DNA of 64,000 nucleotides from Terriglobia bacterium (GCA_020073165.1 JAIQFP010000001.1:369557-433556), one strand, 5' to 3'; shown: positions 1-8,402, counted from the stretch's first letter. Numbers and translations are program-made. Notes: generated from the sequence alone by a model not told the origin.

Positions 1-624
1 GCTGTGCAGGTGCACTCCAATTTCGAGGTACTCGTATTTTGCCAGCACGGCGGAAACCAATTCGCGAATCTGCTCCGGCCCGGCCAGCCCCACGGTGTCG
101 GCCAGCGAAATCATCTTGATGCCGGAAGACTCCAGCAGATCGACTGCGTCCACCACCTCACCAGCGTTCCAGGGATCTCCGTAGGGATTGCCAAATGCCA
201 TGGAAATGTAGACCACCACACTCAATCCCGCTTCGTCGGCTCTCTTTTCGATCTTCTCCAATTCCTCGATGGCTTCTTCCAGCGTCTGGTGCTGGTTGTT
301 ACGCAGAAAGGTCGGCGAAACCGAATAAGGGAATCCCAGCGTGCGGACAGCTTGCGTGTTGATCGCCCGCTGCGCGCCTTTTTCATTGACCACGATGCCG
401 ATGATCTCAACATCATCGGGAGGATCAAGTTCTTTGAGCACGTCTTCGGAATCCGCCATCTGTGGGACGGCTTTGGGCGAGACGAATGAGGCCGCATCAA
501 TGTGCTTGAACCCCGCACTGATCAAGGCTTTCAGGTAGTCCACCTTGATGTAGGTAGGGACCTGCCCCTTGAGCCCTTGCCAGGCATCGCGAGGACACTC
601 GATCAGTTTGACGGAGTCAGGCAT
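1..624 (-). CDS. Hydroxymethylglutaryl-CoA lyase-like protein, C-terminus cut by window edge
   Basis: The minus-strand frame opens at ATG 622-624 and runs off the left edge without a stop, giving about 208 N-terminal residues. It begins MPDSVKLIECPRDAWQGLKG and continues with FVSPKAVPQMADSEDV and a final IGVHLHS. These match the HMG-CoA lyase branch of the DRE-TIM metallolyases, including the N-terminal PRD acid/base motif and an HLH metal-binding pair. The family cleaves 3-hydroxy-3-methylglutaryl-CoA to acetoacetate and acetyl-CoA, the last step of leucine breakdown. It lies downstream of an MCC-beta-like carboxylase subunit and a crotonase on the same strand, which fits that pathway. The motif reads CPRDAWQ rather than the usual GPRDGLQ, so a related lyase activity is possible. 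A heptad repeat fills the leader. Confidence 0.85.
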   Translation of the reverse strand, partial: MPDSVKLIECPRDAWQGLKGQVPTYIKVDYLKALISAGFKHIDAASFVSPKAVPQMADSEDVLKELDPPDDVEIIGIVVNEKGAQRAINTQAVRTLGFPYSVSPTFLRNNQHQTLEEAIEELEKIEKRADEAGLSVVVYISMAFGNPYGDPWNAGEVVDAVDLLESSGIKMISLADTVGLAGPEQIRELVSAVLAKYEYLEIGVHLHS

Positions 625-634
625 ATCAACGTGT

Positions 635-715
635 GATTTCAGATTGCAGATTTCAGATCTCTGATTTTCTGAGGCGTGTTCCAATTCTGCAATCTGAAAT
701 CTTCAATCTGAAATC
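635..715. repeat. Heptad-periodic inverted repeat (locus D1)
   Basis: The left arm (635-669) consists of five 7-bp units of the type GATTTCA. The right arm (686-713) consists of four units of the type TCTGAAA. The right arm is the reverse complement of the left, so the element can fold into a long stem with about 16 nt between arms. It fills the gap between the carboxyltransferase stop and the lyase start, ending about 10 nt before the lyase ATG. Confidence 0.85.
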
Positions 716-720
716 CATTC

Positions 721-2421
721 CTAGGTTTGCAGCACTCCCACCTTAAACTCCGCCACATCCGGATTCAGCGCCGCCGCTTCGAGCGCTTGCGTGATGGCCT
801 CACGCGTCTCGATGGGATCGATGATCTTGTCGATCCACAACCGCGCCGCTCCATAGCGCGGGTCAGTCTGCTCGTCGTAGGTGCGCTTCACCGACTCGTA
901 CAGTTCTTTCTTTTCTTCGTCGCTCAGTTTCTTGCCGCTGCGTTCCAGTTGCTTGATCTTGATTTCGACGAGTGTCCCGGCGGCAGAATCGCCGCTCATC
1001 ACAGCATACCGAGCGGTGGGCCAGGCAAACATGAAGCGCGGATCGTAGGCCTTGCCGCACATAGCATAGTGTCCGGCGCCGAACGAGCCCCCGACGATCA
1101 CCGTAATCTTGGGCACAACCGAGTTCGACACGGCATTCACCATCTTGGCTCCCGCCTTGATGATGCCGCTCCACTCGGCGTCGCGTCCCACCATGAATCC
1201 ATTCACGTCGTGGAAGAAGATCAGCGGGATCAGATTCTGGTTGCAGTCCATGATGAAGCGGGCGGCTTTTTCGGCGGACTCGGTGTAGATGACGCCGCCA
1301 AACTCGATGCGCTTGTGGCCCTCGTGGTCAGTCTGGTGAGCGTGCAGTTTCTGGTTGGCGACGATGCCCACGGCGAAGCCGCCGATGCGGGCGTAGCCGC
1401 AGAGCACGGTCTTGCCGTACTCGGCTTTGTATTCGTCGAAGCGGCTGCCGTCCACAATACGCGCCAAGATTTCTTTCATGTCATAGGGGCGGCCGGGCGA
1501 GGAATCGTAAATGCCGTAGATTTCCTCGGCCGCCAGCGTAGGATTCTCCGGCTTCTTGCGGTCCCACGGAGACTGGCGCCGGTAGCCCCATTTCTCGACC
1601 ATGGAGCGAATGCGCGCGATGCAGGCTTCGTCGTTGGGCTCGTGAAAATCGATGGTGCCGCTGATGGCGGAATGCATGGCCGCGCCACCTAGTTCCTCGG
1701 CAGAGACCTTCTGGCCAATTGCTGCCTGCACCAGCGCCGGGCCGGCGAGAAACAGGCCGCTGCCGTCGGTCATGAGCACGTTGTCGCACATCACGGGAAG
1801 GTAGCCGCCGCCGGCTACGCACATGCCCATGATGGCGGCGATCTGGGAAATCCCCATGGACGACATCACGGCGTTATTGCGGAAGACGCGGCCGAAATCG
1901 TCGGTGTCGGGAAAGACGTCTTCCTGCAGCGGCAGGAACACGCCTGCCGAGTCCACCAGGTAAATAGTGGGAATGCGGTTCTCGATGGCGATGTTCTGGG
2001 CGCGGATGACCTTTTTCGACGTCATGGGAAAAAACGCGCCAGCCTTCACCGTGGCGTCATTGGCGATGATCATCACCAACCTGGTGTGGACCCGTGCCAG
2101 CCCGGTGATGACGCCGGCGGCGGGTGCGCCGCCCCATTCCTCGTACATCAGGTAAGCAGCATAGCTGCACAGTTCGAAGAAGCTTCCAGGATCGGCAAGG
2201 AGGTTGATGCGCTCGCGGGCGGTCAGCCGCCCCTGCGCGTGCTGCCTCTCGATGGCCTTAGGGCCGCCACCCTCGCGGATTTTTTCTTCCTCGTTGTGGA
2301 TTTGCGAAACCAGGTCAGCCATGAAGCGCATGTTGGCTTCAAAGCGGGCGGAAGTCGGGTCTACACGCGAGGTGAGAACATTCGACGCCGGAAGCGTGCT
2401 GGATTCGGTACGATCGGCCAT
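721..2421 (-). CDS. Acyl-CoA carboxylase carboxyltransferase (beta) subunit, methylcrotonyl-CoA type likely
   Basis: This 566-residue protein is a full-length biotin-dependent acyl-CoA carboxylase carboxyltransferase with the usual two crotonase-fold halves (about residues 70-320 and 320-560). Visible family motifs are AQGRLTARERI, IYLVDSAGVFLP, GLFLAGPALVQAA and GGSFGAGHYAMCGKAYDPRF. The LAGPALV and SGTIDFHEPND segments resemble methylcrotonyl-CoA carboxylase beta more than propionyl-CoA carboxylase beta. It transfers carboxyl from carboxybiotin to the acyl-CoA; the biotin carboxylase/carrier subunit is not in the window. Neighbours (HMG-CoA lyase-like and crotonase genes) support leucine catabolism, while the B12-mutase genes suggest a linked propionyl-CoA route, so substrate is inferred. 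An 8-bp periodic repeat lies 60 nt upstream of the start. Confidence 0.88.
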   Translation of the reverse strand: MADRTESSTLPASNVLTSRVDPTSARFEANMRFMADLVSQIHNEEEKIREGGGPKAIERQHAQGRLTARERINLLADPGSFFELCSYAAYLMYEEWGGAPAAGVITGLARVHTRLVMIIANDATVKAGAFFPMTSKKVIRAQNIAIENRIPTIYLVDSAGVFLPLQEDVFPDTDDFGRVFRNNAVMSSMGISQIAAIMGMCVAGGGYLPVMCDNVLMTDGSGLFLAGPALVQAAIGQKVSAEELGGAAMHSAISGTIDFHEPNDEACIARIRSMVEKWGYRRQSPWDRKKPENPTLAAEEIYGIYDSSPGRPYDMKEILARIVDGSRFDEYKAEYGKTVLCGYARIGGFAVGIVANQKLHAHQTDHEGHKRIEFGGVIYTESAEKAARFIMDCNQNLIPLIFFHDVNGFMVGRDAEWSGIIKAGAKMVNAVSNSVVPKITVIVGGSFGAGHYAMCGKAYDPRFMFAWPTARYAVMSGDSAAGTLVEIKIKQLERSGKKLSDEEKKELYESVKRTYDEQTDPRYGAARLWIDKIIDPIETREAITQALEAAALNPDVAEFKVGVLQT

Positions 2422-2481
2422 AGGCGGTGGGCCCGAAACTATTTACGGTATATCAGCGGAGCAGGAGAGGGCAAACCGCTC

Positions 2482-2516
2482 TCACCACAGAGACACAAAG
2501 GCACGGAGAAAGTCAC
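2482..2516 (-). repeat. Octad-periodic leader element C1
   Basis: On the plus strand this reads as three 8-bp units, CACAGAGA, CACAAAGG and CACGGAGA. On the coding (minus) strand they point toward the carboxyltransferase start 60 nt away. It just overlaps the stop codon of the preceding crotonase gene at 2513-2515. Confidence 0.8.
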
Positions 2517-3154
2517 AAATCTGAAGGCAGAACCGAATCACGGCGGGATGCTCGATTCTGTAGGCGACGCACCGCCTCGACCACCGGGTCTTCCACCACT
2601 GCATCCACGAGCCCGATGCGCAGCGCCTCCGCGGCGTGGAGCTTCTCCGCGGCTACCAACATCTCCAGCGCTTTGGCTTTCCCAACCAAGCGGGGCAGGC
2701 GTTGAGTTCCGCCCCAGCCGGTGATCAAGCCCAAGGCGGCGCCGCGATGGCCGAAAATGGCATGTGGCGACGCGATCCGGTGATGGCACGCCAGAGCCAG
2801 GTCCAGTCCTCCCCCCATGCAGTAGCCGTGAATCGCCGCATAGACCGGCGCAGGATATCGTTCTACGACGTTCATCAAGTGCTGACCCATGCTCGCAAAG
2901 CCCAGGGCGTCCGGACCGCCCAGTTGCGATATCTCGTGCAAGTCCGCGCCTGCCGAAAAGGCTGGGTGTCCCGAGATCACCAGCGGCACGGCAGGGGCGT
3001 TTCCGGACGCCAGGTTTTGGATTTCTTCTGTCAGGGCTTTGACTTTGTTGCGAGTCAACCGGTTGGTTCCGTCGGGCGAGACGAGGGTGAGGAAGAAAAT
3101 TCCATCGTCATGTGCGAGGGTGAAGTCGGGGTGGCTTTCAAGCGACTCTGCCAT
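2513..3154 (-). CDS. Short enoyl-CoA hydratase/isomerase (crotonase) family protein
   Basis: This 213-residue crotonase-fold protein retains the oxyanion-hole segments HPAFSAGADL and GYCMGGGLDLALAC and the GWGGTQRLPRLVG segment. It is about 45 residues shorter than typical 255-260 residue hydratases, losing the C-terminal helices. At the position where hydratases have PEI (the Glu144 equivalent of rat crotonase) the sequence reads RGA, so that catalytic Glu is absent. The second Glu (HAAEALRIGLVD) is retained. This pattern is compatible with an isomerase or a modified activity; a methylglutaconyl-CoA hydratase role would be expected from context but is not secured. It starts 15 nt after the stop of the unknown 239-residue gene and is probably cotranscribed. 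Confidence 0.85.
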   Translation of the reverse strand: MAESLESHPDFTLAHDDGIFFLTLVSPDGTNRLTRNKVKALTEEIQNLASGNAPAVPLVISGHPAFSAGADLHEISQLGGPDALGFASMGQHLMNVVERYPAPVYAAIHGYCMGGGLDLALACHHRIASPHAIFGHRGAALGLITGWGGTQRLPRLVGKAKALEMLVAAEKLHAAEALRIGLVDAVVEDPVVEAVRRLQNRASRRDSVLPSDL

Positions 3155-3169
3155 CGGGAAAGCCTGCAG

Positions 3170-3889
3170 TCATATCTTCTCAATCCACTCTGCCAGGTCA
3201 CATCCATCTTCGCTGAGCTCAAAGGCCCCCATGCGGACACCATCGCCGATCAGCCGGTGGGAGGCTGGGTCTCGCGCGACCCGGGAAATCCATTGGCGCC
3301 CGACATCGTACTGGTTGGCAGTGAACCAGCGTTGCGGCAGAATCTGGACCAGGCCGGCTTGCGGATACAGCACGTGGAGGTTGCAGGCTGCGTCATCGCG
3401 GTTCTTGGCCGGGCGCGAACTTACCAGCAGCAGCTCGTCGAGCGAGCGGAACTCTTCGGGCACTTCGATCTTGTGGGTGCCGGCGGCCAGCCGGGTACTG
3501 ACCTCAAGTTCGGCGAGCGGCGCGGTGGCGGCGTAGACCTTGTCGCTGGAATTCTTGAACCAGCCCACGATCTCGGCAAAAGAGAAGCCCGCCAGTTGAT
3601 CGGGATCGAAACACATCACGCGCAGGGCACCGGGCTCGGGACACCAGACTCCCAGCCGCTCCGGTGGGATGAGAAACGGCACGCAGTGGGTGTTCAGCGC
3701 GAGCCTTGGCTGTGAGGGTTCCTGCTCCAGGCCGAGGGTTGCCAGATAGGCGAGCTCGCCCTCGTTGCCGTGATAGGTCCAGACGAAATTCTGGCCAGAC
3801 GCCCCGCGCAGAGGGGGAAAGGTTTTCCAATACCAGGGAGAGGGCCCGGGAGTTTTCTCGAGAAGGGCCAGGCGCTTGTCGGAGGACAT
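3170..3889 (-). CDS. Unknown conserved protein, 239 aa, in acyl-CoA catabolic operon
   Basis: I do not recognise a family. The 239-residue protein has no signal peptide or membrane segment. It contains several Trp-rich stretches (WYWKTFPPL, VGWFKNSSD, LPQRWFTANQYDVG) and ends with an Arg-rich segment, SRVARDPASHRLIGDGVRMG, followed by an acidic tail. Its ATG shares one base with the TGA of the upstream B12-binding subunit gene (TGATG at 3891-3887), so the two are translationally coupled. The crotonase gene follows 15 nt downstream. Context suggests a soluble accessory protein for the mutase or the acyl-CoA pathway, but that is inference only. Confidence 0.75.
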   Translation of the reverse strand: MSSDKRLALLEKTPGPSPWYWKTFPPLRGASGQNFVWTYHGNEGELAYLATLGLEQEPSQPRLALNTHCVPFLIPPERLGVWCPEPGALRVMCFDPDQLAGFSFAEIVGWFKNSSDKVYAATAPLAELEVSTRLAAGTHKIEVPEEFRSLDELLLVSSRPAKNRDDAACNLHVLYPQAGLVQILPQRWFTANQYDVGRQWISRVARDPASHRLIGDGVRMGAFELSEDGCDLAEWIEKI

Positions 3890-4311
3890 CAGCCGGCTGC
3901 CGGAACGCCGCGCGGCTTCACGTTGGCGCGAATGAATTGCACGATGCTGTCCATGGCCGTGCCCGGTTGGAAGATTGCGGCTACGCCGATCTTCTTGAGG
4001 GCGTCCACGTCCTGGTCGGGAATAATGCCGCCCACCAGCACCAGGATGTCATCAACATGGTGCTGCTTGAGCAGGTCCATGACGCGCGGCACGATGGCGT
4101 TGTGCGCGCCGGAGAGGATCGATAGCCCGATGACGTTCACGTCTTCCTGCACGGCGGCGTTGACGATCATCTCCGGAGTCTGGCGCAGGCCGGTGTAGAT
4201 CACTTCCATGCCGGCATCGCGCAGGGCGCGCGCAATGACCTTGGCGCCGCGGTCGTGGCCATCGAGGCCGGGCTTGGCGACCAGCACGCGAATCTTGGCT
4301 TCATTCGGCAT
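3889..4311 (-). CDS. mcmB: Methylmalonyl-CoA mutase small (B12-binding) subunit
   Basis: The 140-residue protein is a stand-alone cobalamin-binding domain. It has the DxHxxG signature ([10 protein letters not shown]) with the lower-axial histidine, then LSILSGAH and [10 protein letters not shown], which line the nucleotide tail in this family. It would pair with a separately encoded large subunit; that partner is very likely the 600-residue mutase gene at 5924-7726, which lacks a B12 domain. Together they isomerise an acyl-CoA, probably (R)-methylmalonyl-CoA to succinyl-CoA. Two genes (a DNA glycosylase and a divergent sulfotransferase-like gene) separate the two subunits. An octad leader element ends 9 nt upstream of the ATG, and a purine-rich AGGGGG sits immediately before the start. 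Confidence 0.9.
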   Translation of the reverse strand: MPNEAKIRVLVAKPGLDGHDRGAKVIARALRDAGMEVIYTGLRQTPEMIVNAAVQEDVNVIGLSILSGAHNAIVPRVMDLLKQHHVDDILVLVGGIIPDQDVDALKKIGVAAIFQPGTAMDSIVQFIRANVKPRGVPAAG

Positions 4312-4320
4312 CCCCCTAAT

Positions 4321-4352
4321 TTAACCACAAAGGACACAAAGGGTCACGAAGA
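4321..4352 (-). repeat. Octad-periodic leader element C2
   Basis: Three imperfect units (CACAAAGGA, CACAAAGGGT, CACGAAGAG on the plus strand) lie 9 nt upstream of the B12-subunit start. They have the same polarity as the other six copies. Unit length drifts from 8 to 10 bp here. Confidence 0.75.
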
Positions 4353-4427
4353 GCGGGTGATCCGGCCATCTGGTCATCAGGCCATTTTGGGCCTAGGGTT
4401 TCAGTCACCGATGACCCGATCTCCGGA

Positions 4428-5030
4428 TCACTCCATGGTCTTGATATCCATGCTGCGCCACAAGTACCAGCAGGCCACAGTGCGATACGGTTCCCAGGGG
4501 CGGGCGATCTTTTCCATCTGCGCCGGCTTGGGGAGCTTGCGCTTGCGGTAGTGCTTGCGGATGGCCATCTGAATGCCGAGGTCTCCGGTGGGGAGCACGT
4601 TGGGACGACGCAGAGAGAACATGAGAAACATGTGCGCGGTCCACACCCCGATGCCTTTGATCTGCGTAAGGTGCTTGATGACTTCCTCGTCGGGGAGATC
4701 GGGGAGACGGGCAAAGTCGACTTCTCCGCCGTGGGTCTTGGCCGCCAGATCGCGCAGGTAGCTTAGCTTCTGCTTGGACAAGCCAACACCGCGCATCTGC
4801 GCCTCGGAGAGCTTGAGAATCCCCTGGGGCTTGAGCGGCAAACCGGTGAGGTCGGTCAGACGCTTGAAGATGGTGGCCGCCGCCTTGCCATGGAGCTGCT
4901 GGTAGACGATGGCCTCGGCCAGGCTGGCGAAGGCAGGCTCGTCGTAGTTAATTTTGTACGGGCCCACGTGCTCAATGATGGCGGACAGGACAGGGTCGGC
5001 CTGTTTCAGGTGGTGGATGGCTTTGCGCAT
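4428..5030 (-). CDS. DNA-3-methyladenine glycosylase II family (HhH-GPD) protein
   Basis: The 200-residue protein is an AlkA-type base-excision DNA glycosylase lacking the N-terminal beta domain of E. coli AlkA. The helix-hairpin-helix is visible at about residues 120-138 (LTQIKGIGVWTAHMFLMF), followed by the catalytic aspartate in LPTGDLG. YQQLHGKAAATI matches the helix preceding the active site. The family removes alkylated purines from DNA. No iron-sulfur Cys cluster is present. It is monocistronic or the first gene of the minus-strand run; an octad repeat lies 19 nt upstream of its ATG. It has no evident functional tie to the acyl-CoA genes around it. Confidence 0.92.
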   Translation of the reverse strand: MRKAIHHLKQADPVLSAIIEHVGPYKINYDEPAFASLAEAIVYQQLHGKAAATIFKRLTDLTGLPLKPQGILKLSEAQMRGVGLSKQKLSYLRDLAAKTHGGEVDFARLPDLPDEEVIKHLTQIKGIGVWTAHMFLMFSLRRPNVLPTGDLGIQMAIRKHYRKRKLPKPAQMEKIARPWEPYRTVACWYLWRSMDIKTME

Positions 5031-5049
5031 GGGAATATTGGATTCAGCG

Positions 5050-5071
5050 TAGAGTCACGGAGACACAGGGA
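5050..5071 (-). repeat. Octad-periodic leader element C3
   Basis: Two clear units (CACGGAGA, CACAGGGA) precede the glycosylase start by about 19 nt, in the standard polarity. Confidence 0.7.
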
Positions 5072-5108
5072 AATTTTGCTCACGTGGGGACAGCAAGAAC
5101 CACGTGGC

Positions 5109-5127
5109 GACGGCCGCCTCGGCCGTC
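5109..5127. repeat. GACGGCC dispersed hairpin, copy B1
   Basis: Arms GACGGCC and GGCCGTC flank a 5-nt GCCTC loop. The reverse complement of this copy and its flanks (about 5100-5145) is nearly identical over roughly 40 bp to the copy at 18805-18842, including a CTTCGCTCGG side and an ACGTGG side, so this is a dispersed repeat rather than a chance palindrome. Confidence 0.8.
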
Positions 5128-5296
5128 CACCGAGCGAAGCGAGGCCCGGGCCACCCATGATGGGGTTGTTATGGAGTGGCGTCGTCGCCTGGCGTTTTGA
5201 AGTCACAATTTGTGATCTCAAAACCTTCCGTACAAGCTCCCGTTTCCCGAAACCCCTACGACTGTTTATACTGCAACATTCATCTCAAAGGCACTC

Positions 5297-5869
5297 ATGA
5301 TCATTATAGTTTCCGGCCTGCCCCGCTCGGGCACTTCTCTGATGATGCAGATGCTCGCCGCGGGCGGCATGCCCATTCTCTCCGACGGCGAACGCAAGGC
5401 CGATACCGACAACCCTAAGGGTTACATGGAATGGGAGCGCATCAAGCAGCTCCCCAAAGAGCCGGGCCTGATTGCCGAAGGCGAAGGCAAAGTGGTCAAA
5501 GTGATCTCGCAGCTTCTGCTGTCGCTTCCTCCGGCCTACCAGTACCGCGTCATCTTCATGCAGCGCCCACTGCCCGAGGTGATGGCGTCGCAAGACGAAA
5601 TGCTGCGCCGGCGCGGCACCTACGACGCGGCGGTGGACACGTCGGCGGTAACCCGTGCCTTCCGCGACCACCTGTACGACGTCCACACCTGGCTCAACGG
5701 CAAACCGAATTTGGCCGTGTTGCGCTTGAATTATCACCAGGTACTGCGCGAGCCGCGCGAGACGGCGGAGAGCGTCGCCAAGTTCTTAGGGGTAGCGCTG
5801 GATGTGGAGGCCATGACGCGGCAGGTGGACCAGGGGCTGTACCGGCAACGGCAAAAGCAGGAAGGGTGA
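5297..5869 (+). CDS. Sulfotransferase-family-like P-loop protein
   Basis: The 190-residue protein starts MIIIVSGLPRSGTSLMMQML, whose GLPRSGTS is the 5'-phosphosulfate-binding loop of PAPS-dependent sulfotransferases and related proteins. A second family-like region, YRVIFMQRPLPEVMASQ, resembles the 3'-phosphate-binding R-P-x-x-x-x-x-S segment. It is short for a sulfotransferase (usually 250-350 residues), consistent with the minimal bacterial variants. Substrate cannot be told. It is divergent from the glycosylase gene and convergent with the mutase gene; AAAGG lies upstream of the ATG. Confidence 0.75.
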   Translation: MIIIVSGLPRSGTSLMMQMLAAGGMPILSDGERKADTDNPKGYMEWERIKQLPKEPGLIAEGEGKVVKVISQLLLSLPPAYQYRVIFMQRPLPEVMASQDEMLRRRGTYDAAVDTSAVTRAFRDHLYDVHTWLNGKPNLAVLRLNYHQVLREPRETAESVAKFLGVALDVEAMTRQVDQGLYRQRQKQEG

Positions 5870-5895
5870 TAGGGACTTCGTTGTCTGCCCGGCCA

Positions 5896-5914
5896 GGCAG
5901 GTGAGGACACCTGC
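5896..5914. repeat. Short GC-rich hairpin between convergent genes
   Basis: Arms GGCAGGTG and CACCTGCC surround a short loop between the sulfotransferase-like stop and the mutase stop. There is no following T-run on either strand, so it reads as a dispersed palindrome rather than a classical terminator. Confidence 0.5.
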
Positions 5915-5923
5915 CCCTACAAT

Positions 5924-7726
5924 TTACGTGATGCTCACTTCCGTATACGTCCCGTACACCTCGCGCAGCGCCTCGCAGATTTCGCCCACGGTCGCGTAGG
6001 CGCGCACCGCGTCGATGATGTAGGGCATGGTGTTGGCCTGGGAGATGTTGCCGTTGCTGCTGGCCTGGGGAGTTCCGGCGGCCGCTTTCTTCAGCGCGTC
6101 CAGACGGCGCTTCACTTCTTCGTTGGAGCGGCGGGCTCGTAACGCTTTCAGTTTGGCGGACTGATGCTTCGCCACCGTCTCATCAATGTAGAGGATGTGG
6201 GGTGGCTCTTCTTCGATTTGGAACTCATTGACGCCGACGATGATCTTTTCGTTGGCTTCGGCAGCGCGCTGGAACTGATAGGAGGCTTCGGCGATTTCCT
6301 TCTGCGGGTAGCCGCGCTCGATGGCTTTGACCATGCCGCCCATGGCGTCGAGCTTGCTGAAGTAGTCGAAGGCGCCTTTTTCCATTTGCAGAGTCAGGTT
6401 TTCCAGGAAATACGAGCCTCCCAGCGGATCAATCGTCTGGGCTACGCCGGATTCGTATCCGATGATCTGCTGGGTGCGCAGGGCGATGCGGGCGGCGGCT
6501 TCCGTGGGCAGGGCCAAGGCTTCGTCGTAGCCATCGCAGTGCAGCGACTGGGTTCCTCCCAGCACCGCCGCCAGCGCCTGGATGGCGACCCGGGCGATGT
6601 TGTTCATGGGCTGCTGGGCGGGGAGCGAGACTCCGGCAGTCTGCGAGTGGAAGCGCAACAGCCAGCTGCGCTCTTTTTTCGCATGGAATCGGTCCTTCAT
6701 CAGGCGATACCAAATCTTGCGGGCAGCGCGGTATTTGGCAATCTCTTCGAAGAAATCGTTGTGGGCGTTGAAGAAGAAGCTCAGGCGCGGACCGAACTCG
6801 TCCACGTCGAGGCCGCGACTGCGGGCCCATTCGACGTACTCGACTCCGTCGTAGACGGTGAACGCCAGCTCCTGCAGCGCGGTCGAGCCGGCTTCGCGTA
6901 TGTGGTATCCGCTGATAGAGATGGTGTTGAAGCGCGGGGTGAACTTCGACCCAAACTCGAAGGTGTCAATCACCAGGCGCATGCTCGGCGCGGGCGGATA
7001 GATGTATTCCTTCTGGGCAATGTATTCCTTGAGAATGTCGTTCTGAATGGTGCCGGAAATCTTCTTCCAGTCGGCGCCCTGCTTCTCCGCGACCACCAGG
7101 TACATGGCCCACAGCACCGAGGCGGGCGAGTTGATGGTCATCGAGGTCGTGGTCTTTTCGAGGTCGATTCCGTTGAAGAGGATTTCCATGTCCTCAAGCG
7201 AATCAATGGCCACGCCGCACTTCCCGACTTCACCTTCGCTGGCGGGATGGTCGGAGTCGTAGCCCATGAGCGTGGGCAGGTCGAAGGCTACGGAGAGGCC
7301 TCCACCTCCGTGCTCGAGCAGATACTTGTAGCGCTGGTTGGTCTCCTCGGGGGAAGCGAAGCCGGAGAACTGGCGCATGGTGAAAAGCTTGCCGCGGTAG
7401 CCCGAAGCATGAATGCCGCGAGTGAAGGGCGGCTGGCCGGGATAGCCCAGGTATCGATCGTAATTCCAATCTTCGGGCAGGTCGGCCTGGGTGTAGAGGC
7501 GGCGCACCGGGACGCCGGAGATCGTGGTGAAGCGGGCGTGGCCTTGCTCGTCGAGATTGACGCCGCTCGCCGCGCCGATAGGCTTCTCGGGAGCCTTGTC
7601 GAGAGTCGGGGCGAGAGTGTTTTCAGCCCACTCTTTTTCGCTGGGCGAGGGATGGCGGCCCTCAAAGACATCGGAAATCGGGCTTTCGGCGACAGTAGGC
7701 TTCGGCTTGTTTTCCGGCATGGTCAC
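5924..7726 (-). CDS. mcmA: Methylmalonyl-CoA mutase family large (catalytic) subunit
   Basis: The 600-residue protein is the catalytic TIM-barrel subunit of a B12-dependent acyl-CoA mutase without its own cobalamin domain. Family segments include [73 protein letters not shown] and [15 protein letters not shown]. The cobalamin subunit is encoded separately at 3889-4311. Methylmalonyl-CoA is the likely substrate given the propionyl/leucine context, but close paralogues act on isobutyryl-, ethylmalonyl- or 2-hydroxyisobutyryl-CoA and the substrate-defining residues cannot be assigned with certainty by eye. The N-terminal 60 residues are a low-complexity Pro/Lys/Glu leader. An octad repeat lies about 30 nt upstream of the start. 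Confidence 0.92.
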   Translation of the reverse strand: MTMPENKPKPTVAESPISDVFEGRHPSPSEKEWAENTLAPTLDKAPEKPIGAASGVNLDEQGHARFTTISGVPVRRLYTQADLPEDWNYDRYLGYPGQPPFTRGIHASGYRGKLFTMRQFSGFASPEETNQRYKYLLEHGGGGLSVAFDLPTLMGYDSDHPASEGEVGKCGVAIDSLEDMEILFNGIDLEKTTTSMTINSPASVLWAMYLVVAEKQGADWKKISGTIQNDILKEYIAQKEYIYPPAPSMRLVIDTFEFGSKFTPRFNTISISGYHIREAGSTALQELAFTVYDGVEYVEWARSRGLDVDEFGPRLSFFFNAHNDFFEEIAKYRAARKIWYRLMKDRFHAKKERSWLLRFHSQTAGVSLPAQQPMNNIARVAIQALAAVLGGTQSLHCDGYDEALALPTEAAARIALRTQQIIGYESGVAQTIDPLGGSYFLENLTLQMEKGAFDYFSKLDAMGGMVKAIERGYPQKEIAEASYQFQRAAEANEKIIVGVNEFQIEEEPPHILYIDETVAKHQSAKLKALRARRSNEEVKRRLDALKKAAAGTPQASSNGNISQANTMPYIIDAVRAYATVGEICEALREVYGTYTEVSIT

Positions 7727-7753
7727 CCCGTCATCTGCGTTCCATGATAAGGC

Positions 7754-7788
7754 ATATTCACCACGGAGTCACAGAGACACAGAGATGA
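7754..7788 (-). repeat. Octad-periodic leader element C4
   Basis: Three well-preserved 8-bp units (CACGGAGT, CACAGAGA, CACAGAGA) start about 27 nt upstream of the mutase start, in the standard polarity. Confidence 0.8.
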
Positions 7789-7895
7789 AAATGGTTCATT
7801 TACGGGAGTGATCTTAGGCATCAAGCACCAGGCCGCCTAGACAGGGAGCGGTTGTCTGGGGACGAAAGGCTCCTGGATGGTTCTAGAATGCCTGC

Positions 7896-8249
7896 ATGAC
7901 TCCCGCTGCCATCAAGCCGGCTGTATCGCTCGACGTCCTCAACCAGGTTGATATTCGCGTGGGCACGATTCGTTCGGTGGCGGATGTGCCGGGTTCCGAC
8001 AAGCTTGTCCAGCTACGCGTCAGCTTTGGCGACCACGAGCGGACCATCGTGGCGGGGATGAGGCAGGAACGCGCTGATCCTCGCGAGATCGAGGGCAAGC
8101 AGGCTCTGTTTGTCGTCAACCTGGAGCCGCGCAAGATGCGCGGGGTGGTGTCCGAGGGGATGCTATTCGACATCGGCTACGCCGACGGGGTGAGGCCGGT
8201 GCTGGCAGTGCCGGAAGCAGCGGTGCCGGATGGGACACGAGCGGGATAG
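7896..8249 (+). CDS. csaA: CsaA-like tRNA-binding domain protein
   Basis: The 117-residue protein is a single EMAP/Trbp111-type OB-fold. It has LNQVDIRVGTIRSVADVPGSDKL near the start, ERTIVAGMR in the middle, and LEPRKMRGVVSEGMLF, the classic tRNA-binding signature of CsaA and of the C-terminus of methionyl-tRNA synthetase. The family has been described as an export-related chaperone and a tRNA-binding dimer. The gene stands alone between the mutase and the glycosyltransferase. There is no strong Shine-Dalgarno before the ATG. Confidence 0.9.
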   Translation: MTPAAIKPAVSLDVLNQVDIRVGTIRSVADVPGSDKLVQLRVSFGDHERTIVAGMRQERADPREIEGKQALFVVNLEPRKMRGVVSEGMLFDIGYADGVRPVLAVPEAAVPDGTRAG

Positions 8250-8259
8250 CTCCCTAAAT

Positions 8260-8390
8260 TGTCATCCCGAGCGGAGTCGAGGGACCTTGTGTTCGCCCTT
8301 GCTGCCGCAGATGCGTGGCTTGGAAACGCAAGGTCCCTCGACTCGCTCTCGCCGCGCTGGGGCGCGGTTCGAGCTTCGCTCGGAATGACA
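8260..8390. repeat. Dispersed long-hairpin element (family A), full copy
   Basis: The left arm (8260-8288) begins TGTCATCCCGAGCGGAGTCG and the right arm (about 8330-8390) ends in TCGCTCGGAATGACA. The inner CAAGGTCCCTCGACT is complementary to AGTCGAGGGACCTTG in the left arm. The right arm carries an extra GC-rich stretch. It occupies the gap between the convergent csaA and glycosyltransferase genes, with a partial copy at 9379-9404. Confidence 0.85.
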
Positions 8391-8402
8391 GAGTTTCGGT
8401 GA

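Noticed and set aside
635..715. Heptad array considered as a CRISPR or phage-type direct repeat
   Set aside because: Units are 7 bp with no spacers; arms are inverted, unlike CRISPR.
2086..2724. Plus-strand frame covering the carboxyltransferase start and the C1 repeat
   Set aside because: Its translation crosses the octad repeat and the antisense of two genes; Pro/Arg-rich shadow.
5896..5914. Hairpin between convergent genes as an intrinsic terminator
   Set aside because: No U-tract on either side; kept only as a palindrome.
6164..7747. Long open frame on the plus strand opposite the mutase large subunit (527 codons)
   Set aside because: It is a high-GC antisense shadow of a well-conserved gene; its translation shows no family motif.
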